A DNA stretch of 64,000 nt from Oscarella lobularis (Eukaryota; Porifera; Homoscleromorpha; Homosclerophorida; Oscarellidae): assembly GCF_947507565.1 (NCBI RefSeq), contig NC_089182.1:2232001-2296000 (forward strand), given 5' to 3'. Positions 46,227 to 58,400 of the stretch are shown here, piece by piece. A program made the translations under genes and the position numbers. The number at the start of each line of letters is the position of its first letter. Position 1 is the stretch's first letter. The notes under the pieces are model-generated. The model worked only from the letters and a program-made list of their open reading frames with translations. It was not told the origin of the DNA and did no database searches.

Positions 46227-49200
46227 TCATGCTGGCGGAGAGTTTTCTTCCTCGTCCTCGTCGTCGTTGAGCGCGCCCTTGCTCTCAAGAAAATCATCCA
46301 ATTCACTCAATTCTATTTTCCCGTCGTTGTTCAAATCCAATGACGAAAAAAGGCCAAAGGCCTTATCGTCTCCAAATCCCGTTTGATTGGCGAGTTCTTG
46401 GGTGATTTCGCTGTAGCGCAAATCTCCACTGTCATCGGTGTCCAGACTGTCAAATACGCTTTTCATACCTAAACAAAGGCTCTGTTTCAGACTCAACTGC
46501 AATCTCGACGAGAAAACCTTTAGCAATGGATATCATAAGTTGGTCAGGCTGAACATCATCCGCTGGTTTGGTCTCGTTGCTGGGTTCTTCTTCATCTTCT
46601 ACGTCACTGTCAAGATCGGCCAAATCATCTGCAAAAGATTCTTCCGACTCGACGACGATAGTTGGAGACGCAGACGAATTCTCGGATTCCTCCTCTCTCA
46701 AATCAGATGAAGATGTAGTCATTACCTGATCACTAACAGTGCTTTTCGTTCCTTCAACAAAACGATGGAGACCATCAGAACCTACAGACTAACGGTACGA
46801 GAAGAAGAACCTTCAATATCGAAAAAGGACTCCATCGCTTCTGGAGTTGCTTCTGGAGTTGTGGGTGCTAAAAAAACGATAGGGAGTATTAATCATATTA
46901 GAGACCAGCTGAGAATTGCTTACTCGTAGTAACTTCTACTTCTACAGTACTGCTGCCGTTTTCTGTTCCTACAGTTGATGATTCGACTTCGTTCACGTTT
47001 CTTTCCCCCCCTATCTAAGATCTACTAAAACTACCTGAGACTGTAGGCGCGTTGGTTGGAGCTTTCATCTCAGCGTTATCAGTCTCAGAAAAGAACGTTT
47101 CCAACGCCTCGTCATCTGACAAAATATCGTAGCTCGAATTTATAGAACTAGGCAAAAAAATCGCGCAAAGTTACCTAGTGATTGCGTCGTCTCAGATTCA
47201 CCGCCATGCATGATCGCTTCCGTGGTCGATATCTTCTGACTACTCTCAGTCGACACATTGGGACTGGGTGTTGAATTTCCAGCTCTTTCCGTCCCCTCGA
47301 CAACGACAACGATGGCGTCTGTGCTCTCCATAGGCGACGGACTGACGTCTTCTTCAGGCGTCGTCACTATAGCGACGGCAGCAGTAGCAGTAGTAGGCAC
47401 TTGAGTGCTAGAAGCATTCGGAGAGATCGTTCCTGGAGGAGAACAAAACTGGAGAACAACGGTGCGGTCTCTTTTTTTCCACTACCTTTGGTGGCAAGGG
47501 TAGGAAATTCAGTACTGGTAGTCTCTGAAGTCTTCAATTGCGTTTCCGTCACCAATCCTTTGGGCTTATCATCCGTTGCCGCTTCAGTCGTCGTTTTATT
47601 CATGTTCTCCGTTGCAGTCAATTGTTTTTGATGGTGTCTGATTTCCGTGGGTAAGGTAGGCTGGTCCTCAGTCGGAATCACTGAAAAAAGCGAGTGCTCC
47701 AAGGTGAATATATTGAACGCACTTTCTCGTACCTTCGTCCACTTGGTGGCCCTTTTCTTTCTCCTCAGCCAATAATTTGTTGTAGACAATTTGCGCAATG
47801 TGAGCCACTTGATTGGCGAGCGCCGAGAGAGACGCATTCTGAGCCTCAAGCATCTGTTGCACGCTGTGAAGCCACTCGAAAGAACTCGGGTCCATCACTC
47901 TATCTACGACACTCGAAATCAACGACGATATGTTCAACGCATGCAACGCCTGGCTCATCGCCGCATCAACGTCGCCGCCCTAGAGGAAATAAAAATCCAA
48001 TGACAGAATCCCATCTTCGCCTGTACGTACCCCCGAGGCTGAGAGACCTTCAAGGAGAGACGACAGATTCTGGCCATGCAACAGAGCAGATACATAATTG
48101 GCCTGCAGTAGAACCACGGAAGAATTTAATGAAGCGACTTGAGAAGCCTTGAAAAAAAAATAAAGAAGCGAAGTCAACAATCGAAACAACACCGTCGTCA
48201 CACGACGTCACACGACGTCACTTTATACCACGACACTGATGCGCTCTTGCACGCGTTTATTTTCCTCATTCATAGTGGCCATCTGCGTGTAGAGACCTTT
48301 GATGCCATGGGTGACGATAGAGATGGCCTTGGTGATCTGAGAGAGCTGTTTCACCATCGCCGCCGTCGCGTTGACCTGCTGCTGCTGTTGCTGAGGCGAT
48401 TGCAGCTGCGGTGACGGAAGAGCGCCCGATAACAACGTAAAGCTGGACAAGAGCGCGCTCATGTTCTCTTTCATGTGAACGACTTGAGAGAACAGTTTCG
48501 TCGTCGTCAAATGGAGCCGACTCACGTTGACCTGGAGAAAGAAAACTCACCCGGTCAGAAAAACATCTGAAGCGAGTTCAATAACCTACAGTAGCCAGGG
48601 AAGAGGTACGCTCATCTAATGCAGTAACACTCTTATCCAAGTCGTCCAGTCGACTCGCGGCTTTACCCAACGTCGTCTTCACATAAAAAAAAAAAGATTC
48701 TAAGCGCAACGAATATGTTCTCGAAGGGATATAAATACTTTAGCTCCGTCGAGTCCCGTCGACATTTCTTCCGCCTTCGTACTCATTGCGTTCACCTTTC
48801 CCTGGAGGACGGCTATGTCCTTCTTCGCTCCGTCCACGTCGCCTTCGACGCCCTCGAAATTGCTCTTGGTGCTCGCCGCGTTGATTTTCATCTCGTTCAA
48901 GTCGGCGTTCAGCTGCTTCACCTGTTGGACCGTCATCGAAACCGCGTTGAGAGCGACCGCGTCCTCTTTCAGTCCCGCCAAAGTGAAATTCATAGCAATG
49001 AGCTAAAAAGGATATTTTTTACGTATAAAAACGATGAACGCTTTCCCATAGCCGAACGACCTCTTTCTTCACTTTGACAATATTTGCGTAAAGACGATTT
49101 ACGTCCCTTTTCTCCTTTGCCTCCAACGCCTTCACATCTCGTCCCGTTCCTTCCCATTTTTTGCTAGCTGCATCAATTCCTCAAAAAAAAAAAAAAAGAA

Positions 49201-49689
49201 AAGAAATAAAACCGTCATCTTTGATACTCTAAAGGTATGTGTGTGTATCGAAGGCACTTTTTCTCTAACGCACAACCCTGTCTATATTTTCCTCGTCTCA
49301 CCTGTCGAACATCGGATTTGGAGATCGCTGACGTCCTGTTTGAGCGTTAGAACGAGATAGCCGAGCACGCCAACAGCGCCGATCATGGCGATAAGGATCA
49401 AAATGAAGGCAACGCGAAGGAATCCGCGACATTCGCCGGCGCAGCTTGACGAATTCGTCGTCTTTTTCGTTCTAGATTCCCAAGAAGGGGGCCCCTCAAT
49501 TACCAAATGCGAACGACAAGCTCCGCACGTCGACGGAGACGTCATTGGCTCGTACTTTAGATTTGAACGCGGTCCTTTTCGCAAAGGCGGAAGGCTGAAT
49601 TGTTCGACTTCTGACTCCGTGCCGGATACGTTGACGAGCAGTTGGTGACCGTCGTGCGAACCGTTTGCCGCAACGTTCGGTTTTCCCAT
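46227..49689 (-). CDS. EFCAB14-like type II membrane protein with C-terminal EF-hands
   Basis: The N-terminal cytoplasmic part (MGKPNVAANG) is followed by one TM helix (AFILILIAMIGAVGVLGYLV, about residues 95-117) and a long coiled coil with Asn glycosylation sites. A Ser/Thr/Glu-rich stalk follows (repeated TTTEAAT/TTPEED-type sequence), then two EF-hands near the end, DTDDSGDLRYSEI and DLNNDGKIELSEL, and an acidic C-terminus. The order TM, coiled coil, EF-hand pair matches EFCAB14 (KIAA0494), a poorly characterised animal protein. About 12 exons were traced. Both EF loops keep the Asp-x-Asp/Asn-x-Asp-Gly-x-Ile/Leu-x5-Glu calcium ligands. Confidence 0.75.
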
Positions 49690-49954
49690 TGTTCAAAACT
49701 GTACGCGGCGAACAAAGACAAACGCGAGGGGAATGGGTTCTATCCGGGACTAAGTGCATACGTCATTGCTTAGTCATTGACCGCGTTTTTTAGGAGAAAA
49801 TTCACACCACGCCCAGTACAGTACATGCGTTTAGAAAAACTGTAATTCTCAAGCAGTCTTCATTCTACTGACTACTACAGTGAGTAGACGGAGCCTGACC
49901 TCAGCGTTTGCAAAATATTCTCTACGTCTATGTTATTGATGTTCTAGAAATACT

Positions 49955-51339
49955 TCATTCTGCACCTGGAAAAACTGTTATAATTCCCTCCTCGGCTAAT
50001 TTCATACGAAGATCCGTTTCTAATTTGAAGTCGTGAAATAAAAATTGCTTCTTCTGGGCTAAATTTTGCCTTGTACTGACACTTTCTTGATCAAGTGAGT
50101 AATAGTGTCCATAATTGCCATCCTTGTTTATACCAAACCCAAACACGTTCACCTATATACAGTCAACAATTAGCTATGAGTGCGTTGGTTCTTCGGTACC
50201 TTGTTGCAAACGTGAACAGCAAAAAGTATAATAACAATTCCGCTTGATATCCGCAGTTTTTTGTATGACATCCATTCAGTTTTCACAGATCGATACAAGT
50301 CTGGATGAATTAGATAAACCTACGAAAAAATACATTCCTAAATAAATAATAACATTAGAGCGTACATCAGATGAATTCGCTCTAAGTATCGATGGTGCAC
50401 GTCCGGCAAAATGTATTTCCCTCGTTCCTGTAGGAATAACCAGTATTTTGTTGGGCTTCTGATACGAATTTGCTATGCAAGAGTAAAGAGTCTGAAATGT
50501 TGTCTTTACGCCGACGTCTTTTCCGTATCCCTTTGTAGCAGCTGCGTTCATTCTGTAACCACAATGCAATGTTTATAGTTTTGAAATGTCGCTTGCCTAA
50601 AGACAACGTCGTGGCTATCAATAACGAGACCGTAATCGGATCCACTCAAGTTATCGGAGTTGCCGACTACAGCACATGAAATAGTTCCTTTCGCCTTTCT
50701 CCACTGACTAAAAATATCTTTGCTGGAAATTGTTCTCAACGCGTCTGCAGAAATTGCGCGAAATCGCTCGTCCGTGAATTTATCGACTTTTGAACTCTAA
50801 ACACGAGTTCATTTAGACACTTATTTTAATTAAGAAAAAAACGAAATGATACCCGAATTGCTTCTATAGACTCTGTTGATATGGACGAATCGCTACGTGA
50901 CCACATCACCTTCAAAGACTTATCGTATCGATCGCAAAACCATTTGGAGCGAGCCAACATCAAGCCTACATGTATACGCATCTGATTTCGCGGAAATCTC
51001 CTCCCCACCAGGACGACCACACAGCAAAGACAGTAGACTACTACTTAAACCTAACTGAGGCCAGTGTTGCTTACCGCAGTGAGATGATGACAGCTTGATC
51101 GACGGCGACGTCAAATTCTACCGGAGAGAGAGACTCTACAATCCTTGGTGTTACTTCAAGTAACAAGTAACACTCGATCGGCGATGGGGCACCTTCTCAT
51201 AAAGGCTTTATGAGGAGGTGCCCCATCGCCGATCGAGTCCCCTATAGCTGAGCAAGGAGCTGACCTTTGAGAATAGATAGACGTAAACAAACCAGCCGAG
51301 AAACGCACACGAAAGTATTAGAATCCACGTCTGCTTCAT
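49955..51339 (-). CDS. GT29 sialyltransferase, copy A
   Basis: Golgi type II enzyme that would transfer sialic acid from CMP-sialic acid. The start at 51339 gives a signal anchor (MKQTWILILSCAFLGWFVYV). All four sialylmotifs are present. L is ISCAVVGNSDNLSGSDYG with IDSHDVVF. S is RISSGIVIILFAVHVCNKV with VFGFG. Motif III is HYYS. VS is HDFKLE (H-x4-E). The stop is at 49955 after VFPGAE. Six or so exons. The family-wide spacing of the motifs is kept, so it is probably active; linkage (alpha2,3 or other) cannot be told. Copy B immediately upstream is its close paralogue. A 67-nt palindrome sits in intron 1. Confidence 0.85.
51172..51238. repeat. 67-nt near-perfect palindrome (33-bp arms)
   Basis: ACTCGATCGGCGATGGGGCA and its continuation to 51204 is repeated as the inverted complement at 51206-51238. 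There is one mismatch (T51195 against G51215), which would be a G-U pair if the plus strand is transcribed. The spacer between arms is one base. It lies in intron 1 of sialyltransferase copy A and has no counterpart in copy B. It could be a hairpin RNA, a small fold-back element, or a recombination product. Confidence 0.9.
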
Positions 51340-51569
51340 AGCTTGCGCCAGAGCTCTATATAAATAAGGCTCTGTGCTGCGCAGTAGAAGCACGTGACGT
51401 TGAGTCGCAACTTTCTCCATACAAACCTGGGTTTTAATTAATTAAACATCAATTTTGAGTACTACATGCGCTCAGAGAAACTGCAATTCTCGAGTATTTA
51501 CTACTACAGTCCTCTGTGTGTCGACGGATCTCAGCATTCGTAAATATTCTCTACGTCTATGTTATTGAC

Positions 51570-52921
51570 TCATTCTGAACCTGGAAAAACTGTTATTATT
51601 CCTTCTTCGGCTAATTTCAGACGAAGATCTGTTTCTGATTTGAAGTCATGAAAGACGAATTGCTTCTTCTGGGCAAAATTTTGCCTTGTACTGACACTTT
51701 CTTGACCGAGAGAGTAATAGTGTCCATAGTTGCCATTCTTGTTTACACCAAACCCAAACACACTCACCTAGTACAATCCACAATTAGTTATGTGTGGGTG
51801 CACCAGTTTCCTTTGTACCTTGTCGCAAACGTGAACAGCAAAAAGCAGAATGACAATTCCACTTGATACACGCGGTTTTTTGTATGACATCCATTTCCAT
51901 TTCACAGATCGACTAAAGTCTGGATGAATTAGATAAACCTAGATAAAAAGAAACACATCGCTAAATATTTGAATAATAACATTATAAGATCGAGAGACGT
52001 ACATCAGATGAATTTGCTTTAAGTGCTGACGGTGCACGCCCGGCAAACTTTATTTCCCTCGTTCCCGTAGGAATCACCAGTATTTTGTTGGGTTTTTGAT
52101 ATGAACTTCCTATGCGAGAATAAAGACTCTGAAACGTCGTCTTTACGCCGACGTCTTTTTCATATCCCTTTGTAATGGCGGCATTCATTCTGTAGATAAT
52201 ACGCTATGATAATGATTGCAGCGAGAGTTTTGAATTTTGCTTGCCTAAAGACGACATTGTGGCTATCAATAATTGAGCCGTAATTGGATCCAATCAAGTT
52301 ATCTGAGTTGCCGACTACAGCACATGAAATTTTTCCTTTCTCCTTTCTCCACTGACTAAATATGTCCTTGCTGGAAATTGTCTTAAATGCGTCTGCAGCA
52401 GTCGCGCGAAATTGCTCATCCGTGAATCGATCGATTCCCAAACCCTAAAACGGGAAATTGACTAAAGAGATTATTATTTAGGCAAACAAAAAGATGATAC
52501 CCGAATTGATTTTATTGACTCTACGGATACGGGCGGATCGTCGCGTGACCAAATCACCTTCAAAGACTTGCTGTATCGATCGCAAAACCATTTAGAATGA
52601 GCCAACATCAAGCCTAAACAAAAACGCGCATGTAGGCGCGTGCTAGCTGTACCATACCAAGACGATCTACATGTACGTATCCAGACTCTCAAGCTAAGTG
52701 GCTGTTCCGAGAGTCTGGGAACGAGGCTATAAGATATTACCGCAAGAAATATCGACTGACGTCGGAGGCAGCGCCGATCGAGACTCGGAGAGAAGTGAGG
52801 GGCGGCGGCCTGCTTCATCGGCAGAGTCGCTCGCTGAGCGGAAGAAAAGACCGAAGTAAGCGAAGAGGCCGAGCGCACACGAAGGCACTGCTAGGATCAA
52901 CCACTTCCTTGAGAGCCTCAT
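51570..52921 (-). CDS. GT29 sialyltransferase, copy B
   Basis: Tandem duplicate of copy A. The signal anchor is WLILAVPSCALGLFAYFGLF after the start at 52921. The L motif is ISCAVVGNSDNLIGSNYG with IDSHNVVF, the S region ends VFGFGVNKNGNYGHYYS, and VS is HDFKSE. The stop at 51570 follows VFPGSE. Exon layout and intron positions match copy A, and nearly every exon is alignable (for example SKWFCDRYxKSLKVxWSR in both). Both copies keep the catalytic His and the Cys pair of the L and S motifs. The change IDSHDVVF to IDSHNVVF and different stems suggest the copies may differ in acceptor. Specificity is not deducible. Confidence 0.85.
52681..52718. repeat. 10-bp inverted repeat CCAGACTCTC / GAGAGTCTGG
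   Basis: Perfect 10-bp arms at 52681-52690 and 52709-52718 with an 18-nt loop, in the first intron of sialyltransferase copy B. A possible small hairpin. Confidence 0.6.
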
Positions 52922-53237
52922 GAGCCGAAGATATTGTACGGGGTGGCAAACGCAGTTTGCGAGCTGCCCGTATAACCGTTAAACGGCGATGTTAGGCGCC
53001 GGAAGTGTGTGTTTGTCTGTCCATACGTCTATGGTCTGTCCACGGCCCTGTCCACGTCGCCCGTCCACGTCAGGGATACGTCACCTAAACACCCGGGGTT
53101 TTTTGTACAGCGCATGCGTGACCTAGGTGTCTGGAGACTGGTGGCGCCTGATCAGTTTCGCGAAGAAATGAAATTAAACTCGTAAAAAGCACGCGACGCT
53201 CAAAAATTAGCTAATGATTCATTTATCAGCCACCCCA
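52922..53237. other. Spacer between sialyltransferase B and the galactosyltransferase
   Basis: No coding exon recognised. It holds an imperfect inverted repeat (GTACGGGGTGGCAAAC, then TTTGCGAGCTGCCCGTAT, at about 52937-52973) and repeated GTCCACGTC words near 53040-53075. It must serve as the promoter of copy B and the 3' region of the galactosyltransferase. Confidence 0.4.
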
Positions 53238-54854
53238 CTAAGATAGCGGAATAAATAATTGGACCATGTAACAGTAACATTCGAATCTTACCTGTTCCTT
53301 TTCCAGTTTCATTCGAATTCTGGTGTAAAGTGAATAGAGTTTTCGATCTACAACGGTGTACTTCACGCTATTGATTCCGTCACTCGAAAACCGACGTTCC
53401 CTTGTTTTTAATTGATCAAATCTAGACACACGACGAATCCTGTATGTTCACCCACACCGAAGCATCATTTCACCGTCTTGGATTTAACGCTGCGCTTTTG
53501 TGATGCTTCAAAAGCATGACGTAGGAACCTATTGACTCGACCGGACGCACGAAGCCCATGCCTTTGGATCTAAGTCTGCAACAAGAACACATAAAGGACA
53601 CTGCCAAAGTTTCGTATAACACTGACCTACCTAAAAAAGAGATCGTCGTCTTCTCCTCCCCAACCCCAGTAGACATTTGAATATCCGTTTGTCTTTTGAA
53701 CTTGATTCTTGGTCATAATGGCTGCCCCTCCAAAACACGTGGAATAAGGTCTCCTAAAAAAACCCAATTAATTAACGTTAGTCTCTAGAGAACAGATAGA
53801 CTTCTCTCTTACCAAGTGTGACCACTCTTGTGAATAACAGTAGTTAGATGAATCGCTTTTGTCTCGTCAGATGGACAGAAGTAGATGTTCTTGTCGTTCT
53901 CGATGATGAGATCGACGTCGTGCCACGCATAACAGTCGTAATCCATATCCTTTCGTGCTTCAACGTAACCGACATTCATGACAGCACCTCGGTTAAAAAT
54001 CAATGCATCTGACTAAAAAAAGAAGAGAGAAAGACAGCTAGACGCGTCTCTTCCTCACAACCGTTACCATTTCTACCTGCTCTACGACATAGATACGAAA
54101 TTGCAGCAGTTGTCGACGAAGAATAGGCACCATGTAGTGCAGGAAAACTTTCAATTGTTCTTCGCGGTTTCGAAAAGGCACGATGATTGCTATCTATTAG
54201 AAAAGAACACGCATACAGTAGTAGACGTCCACGCGTCATAAAATGCGACGCACTGAATTTCGAGCCTTGCAAGATCGAGGCGTGAACAGGCCTCCTACAA
54301 CCATTCCATCGGCAACGCTCTCCTTTTCAATTCGGTCCAATTCGAGAGTAACGTCCTCGTTGATCATCAACGGGCCAGCTAAAAGCAGTTCAATGTCTTG
54401 ATGCAGCCTCAGACAAGGGTAACTAAAAAAAGGGAGTCTCTCAATTTTTACACAAATTAGGTGGCATCTTGGGGCAGATGTCTTTGGGAGAATTCGCTTT
54501 CTTTTCTGCGACCGGCGTTGATTTCGGACGCGGTGGCGGCGGCCGCGGCGTCGACGATTCTTTCTTCGGTTTTCGTATCGGAGAAGGGCGTGCGGTCGCT
54601 GCTCGAATTGGCGACGGATTCTTTCGTTCGTGCGGCGCCGAGGAAACCCGTTTCGCGTCCGTCGGCATTAGCGGGGCAATCGGTTGGCTCGTCGTCGTCG
54701 CTAGCGCCTTCTCGGCGATGACATAGGGCCACGATCGGGACGAGGAATAGACCGACAATGCGCGTCGTACGGAGGAGCGTTTTGTGAACGAAATTAGCAG
54801 TATGCAGGCGATGAGGACGAATACAACGACGATGACGAAGCGTTTTGGTTTCAT
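53238..54854 (-). CDS. Beta-1,4-galactosyltransferase (GT7)
   Basis: Golgi type II enzyme transferring Gal from UDP-Gal to GlcNAc or Glc. The start at 54854 puts the signal anchor right at the N-terminus (MKPKRFVIVVVFVLIACILL), then comes a Pro/Ser/Lys-rich stem. The frame is open upstream to 55010, which would add 52 residues. The catalytic domain has LLAGPLMINEDV, GGLFTP, IIVPFRNREEQLKVFLHYM, FNRGAVMNVGYVEA, the metal-binding HDVDLI, FGGAAIMTK, and YWGWGGEDDDLFFR. The end GINSVKYTVVD, YSLYTRIRMKL is typical. A donor (GTAAG) right after KLEKEQ may move the stop slightly downstream. It is next to two sialyltransferases in the same orientation. Confidence 0.88.
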
Positions 54855-55010
54855 GCTTTTGAGTTGACCTGTTTTCGAGTGTGTTGTCGCCGGCCGTTGT
54901 CGCCCCGCCGAGAATACTATTTTGAGATTGTGATTAGACCCATCACGCATGCGTTTGTTCTTTCGCGACGTATCGCCTGCTGTACCGTACAACAATAGTT
55001 TCTCTCCCAC

Positions 55011-55446
55011 CAGCAGAACGCTTAGTAGTACGGATCAGAGAACCGCTGTGAGCTACTGATTGATCGAATTTGACCACTCGTTTCGCTGCTGAAGGAAGGG
55101 GACCCTCTCTACAATGGTCGGCTTGTGCGGCGGCAAAGGTACAGTTTGCACCGCTCCGTCTTAGAGATTGCAGTAGACGACGTGTCGCGATCGCCGCGAT
55201 CTCCGCAATCTCGTTCTCGTTCTCGTTCTTTCGTTATTTCCTTCCGCGTCATCTATCTCACGATAAAGAAAACGATCCCTTTTTCTATTCCTTCGGTAGA
55301 GCCTTTTTCTTTCGATCGCGGAAACAGTCATACGCCATGACCGGATTCCGTTCTTTAGCCTGTGTTTACCTAAGTCAGTTGCGTGCAATTTCTACTGTAA
55401 TTTTCCGCGACCGCGTTGCGCTTGACCGTTATTTATATCGACAGGA
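55011..55446. promoter_or_regulatory. Divergent region between the galactosyltransferase and the sushi/FN3 receptor
   Basis: About 435 bp between opposite genes. It contains open frames without recognisable content. A short ATG-led segment with a following GT (55113, MVGLCGGK) could be a leader exon but is unsupported. No other gene is seen. Confidence 0.4.
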
Positions 55447-58400
55447 ATGAGCTGTCTCTTTTTTGGTGTCGTGATTCTGCTTTTGCTCTTCTGGGGAAGT
55501 CAAGGTTGGTTGGTATTTTATGTTTAATCAATTAGGGGGCATGCTTGTTTGCTTTCTATGTGACACGCCTCTGTTTCTTTTCACTTTCAGCTGGTAAGTA
55601 AAGTGGGGGTGCACGGTGCGTTATATAAACCGTCGTGTTGTGTGTTTTTTTGAAGCAACATCGTCAACTAATACTACTACTACTGTGACTCCTACTACTG
55701 TGACTCCTACTACTGCGGCTCCTACTACTTCTGCTGCTACTTCTACTGCAGCTGCTGCTGCTACTACTTCTGCTTCTGCTCCTACTACTGCTGGTAAGTA
55801 AAGTAGAGGTACATGGCGGACTATATAAACAGACGTGTTTTTTAAGCAACGTCATCAGCGCCTACTACTGTGGCTCCTACTACTGCTGCTGCTCCAAGTA
55901 CTGCTGCTCCTACTACTGCCGGTAAGTAAGTGGGGTGCATGCGCGCTATATAAACGGTCATGCTTTTCTGAAAAAACAGCGTCAACTCCTGCTACTACTG
56001 TTGCTTCCACTACAGGCAAGAAATAGCAGTAACGGTTTGGATATACAGTACATGTACTATTTCTTTTAAAGAAACCCCGTCTACTGCTTCCAGTACAACC
56101 GGTAAAATGGTGTAGCAGCGAGCTTTGGAATATCCTTTCATTGTGTCTCTTCAGCTGGAATGGCATGCTCTAGCCTTGAACCTCCCGTGAATGGACTTCC
56201 CATCAGCGATGAAACGGCAGTGGGATCTCAGGTCAATTTTATGTGCAAAGACGGCTACACTTTGAGCGGCACAGCGTCTCGCCTATGCCAGAACAATGGA
56301 TCATGGAGTGGCACGAATGATTCAAGATGCAATCGTACGTCTCGCGTGGGCTAGGAATTTTTTCTGTGCAGTTTGTAGCGCTTCCTGCTCGTAGTGATGA
56401 GCTGTGACGTTTATCCACCGCCGGGAAACGGTTCAAAAACCACGGATAATCGAACCTTTGGATCAAAAGTCGCCTTCAAATGCAACACTGGCTATAATTT
56501 GACTTCGGGCGAAGGTGGCGTCTCGTGCGTTTTAAATTCGAATAAAACCGACGTCACGTGGTCTGGGTCTCCACCTGTTTGTTCTCGTATGAAAAGATTT
56601 CAACATAGCTGGATATGAGAAAGATAATTATTATGTATTTTAGTGATACCTGACTTTTGTCCGGACCTTGGAAGCAAACCAAAACTTATCAAGAGTTCTG
56701 ACAAAAGATCATTTAACACAACAGTGACATTTAGCTGTGAGTCTGGCTATAATAGAAGTGGTTCAGAGAAACGTGTTTGCCAGTCTAACCGAACGTGGAG
56801 TGGAGAAGAGGCCTCTTGCCTTTGTACGTACAGTTCAATTGTTATTTCCGTTTGCCTTACTGTTGTTTTAGTAATTCCTAACTATTGTAATGAACTTGCT
56901 GATCCAGAGAACGGTTCTAAGAATTTGACGGAGAGATCCATTGGTACGGTAGTGGGTTTCACTTGCAACGACGGCTACGATTTGGGAGGATCGAAAACTC
57001 GTCAGTGTCAGATGAATAAACAATGGAGCGGGTCCGATACAGATTGCACAAGTATAATATGTCGTTCAGTTTCTACATCTAGTAAATGGCTGTGTTTAGT
57101 TATACCGGAATATTGTCCAGCTCTTCTGACTCCTCAAAATGGAGCCAAAACTTCTGAACTCAGATCCATTGATACGGAAGTTACGTTCAGCTGCAATGCT
57201 GGGTATAGTCTGGGAGGATCAAAGGCCCGTTTGTGTGAAGCAGGTAGAAACTGGAATGGTTCTGATACATCTTGTACCGGTAAGTGTCTTGAAGAAACGT
57301 GGATGTAGCAGTTGAGTGCCAGTTTTAGTTATACTGGAATATTGTCCACCTCTTCTGACTCCTCAAAATGGAGCCAAAACGTCTGAACTCAGATCAATTG
57401 ATACGGAAGTTACGTTCAGCTGCAATGCTGGGTATAGTCTGGGAGGATCAAAGGCCCGTTTGTGTGAAGCAGGTGGAAACTGGAATGGTTCTGATACATC
57501 TTGTACCGGTAAGTGTCTTGAAGAAACGTGGATGTAGCAGTTGAGTGCCAGTTTTAGTTATACTGGAATATTGTCCAGCTCTTCTGACTCCTCAAAATGG
57601 AGCCAAAACTTCTGAACTCAGATCCATTGATACGGAAGTTACGTTCAGCTGCAATGCTGGCTATAGTCTGGGAGGATCAAAGGCCCGTTTGTGTGAAGCA
57701 GGTGGAAACTGGAATGGCTCTGATACATCTTGTACCGGTAAGTCTCTTGAAGAAACTTTGAGTGTAGCAGTTAAGTGCCGGTTTTAGTTATACTGGAATA
57801 TTGTCCAGCTCTTCTGACTCCTCAAAATGGAGCCAAAACGTCTGAACTCAGATCCATTGATACGGAAGTTACGTTCAGCTGCAATGCTGGCTATAGTCTG
57901 GGAGGATCAAAGGCCCGTTTGTGTCAAGCAGGCGGAAGCTGGAATGGTTCTGATACAACTTGCAGTCGTAAGTCTCTCTGAGCGCTCTTTGTGGTTCAAT
58001 TACGTACACGCGATATCTCTTTCAAGCGCTAAACTGTCCCAGGTTGTCAACTCCAAGAAATTCTAAACTCGTGAACGGAAACGGTCGAGAATATTTAACT
58101 GTGCTAGAATATGAATGTGACACTGGGTACAATCTGACGGGCGGCGACTTGATGCGAACATGCGATTTAACTGTAGACAATTCTGGAGTGGAGTGGACGG
58201 GAACCGATGCAGTTTGCACGAGTACGTGAATATTTAGTGTAGCTGGGCCTGCTTTATCCTCGTGGGTTTAGTTGTTGACTGCGGTCCTCTTGATCAACCA
58301 ACAAACGGAAAGAAGACAGGCAGTGTCACCACATATAATTCTGTGATATCGTTTGAATGCAATGAGGGGCATTCTTTGGTCGGCTCTGAAAAACGTTACT

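Noticed and set aside
52937-52973. tRNA-like or SINE element in the spacer upstream of sialyltransferase B
   Set aside because: Only an imperfect inverted repeat is seen; no A/B boxes, cloverleaf or tail could be recognised.
55113-55140. MVGLCGGK mini-exon followed by a GT donor
   Set aside because: Eight codons with no acceptor exon that gives a recognisable protein; not enough to call a gene.
55640-55960. TATATAAAC boxes as promoters
   Set aside because: They sit in duplicated introns of the receptor gene and recur because the intron is duplicated.
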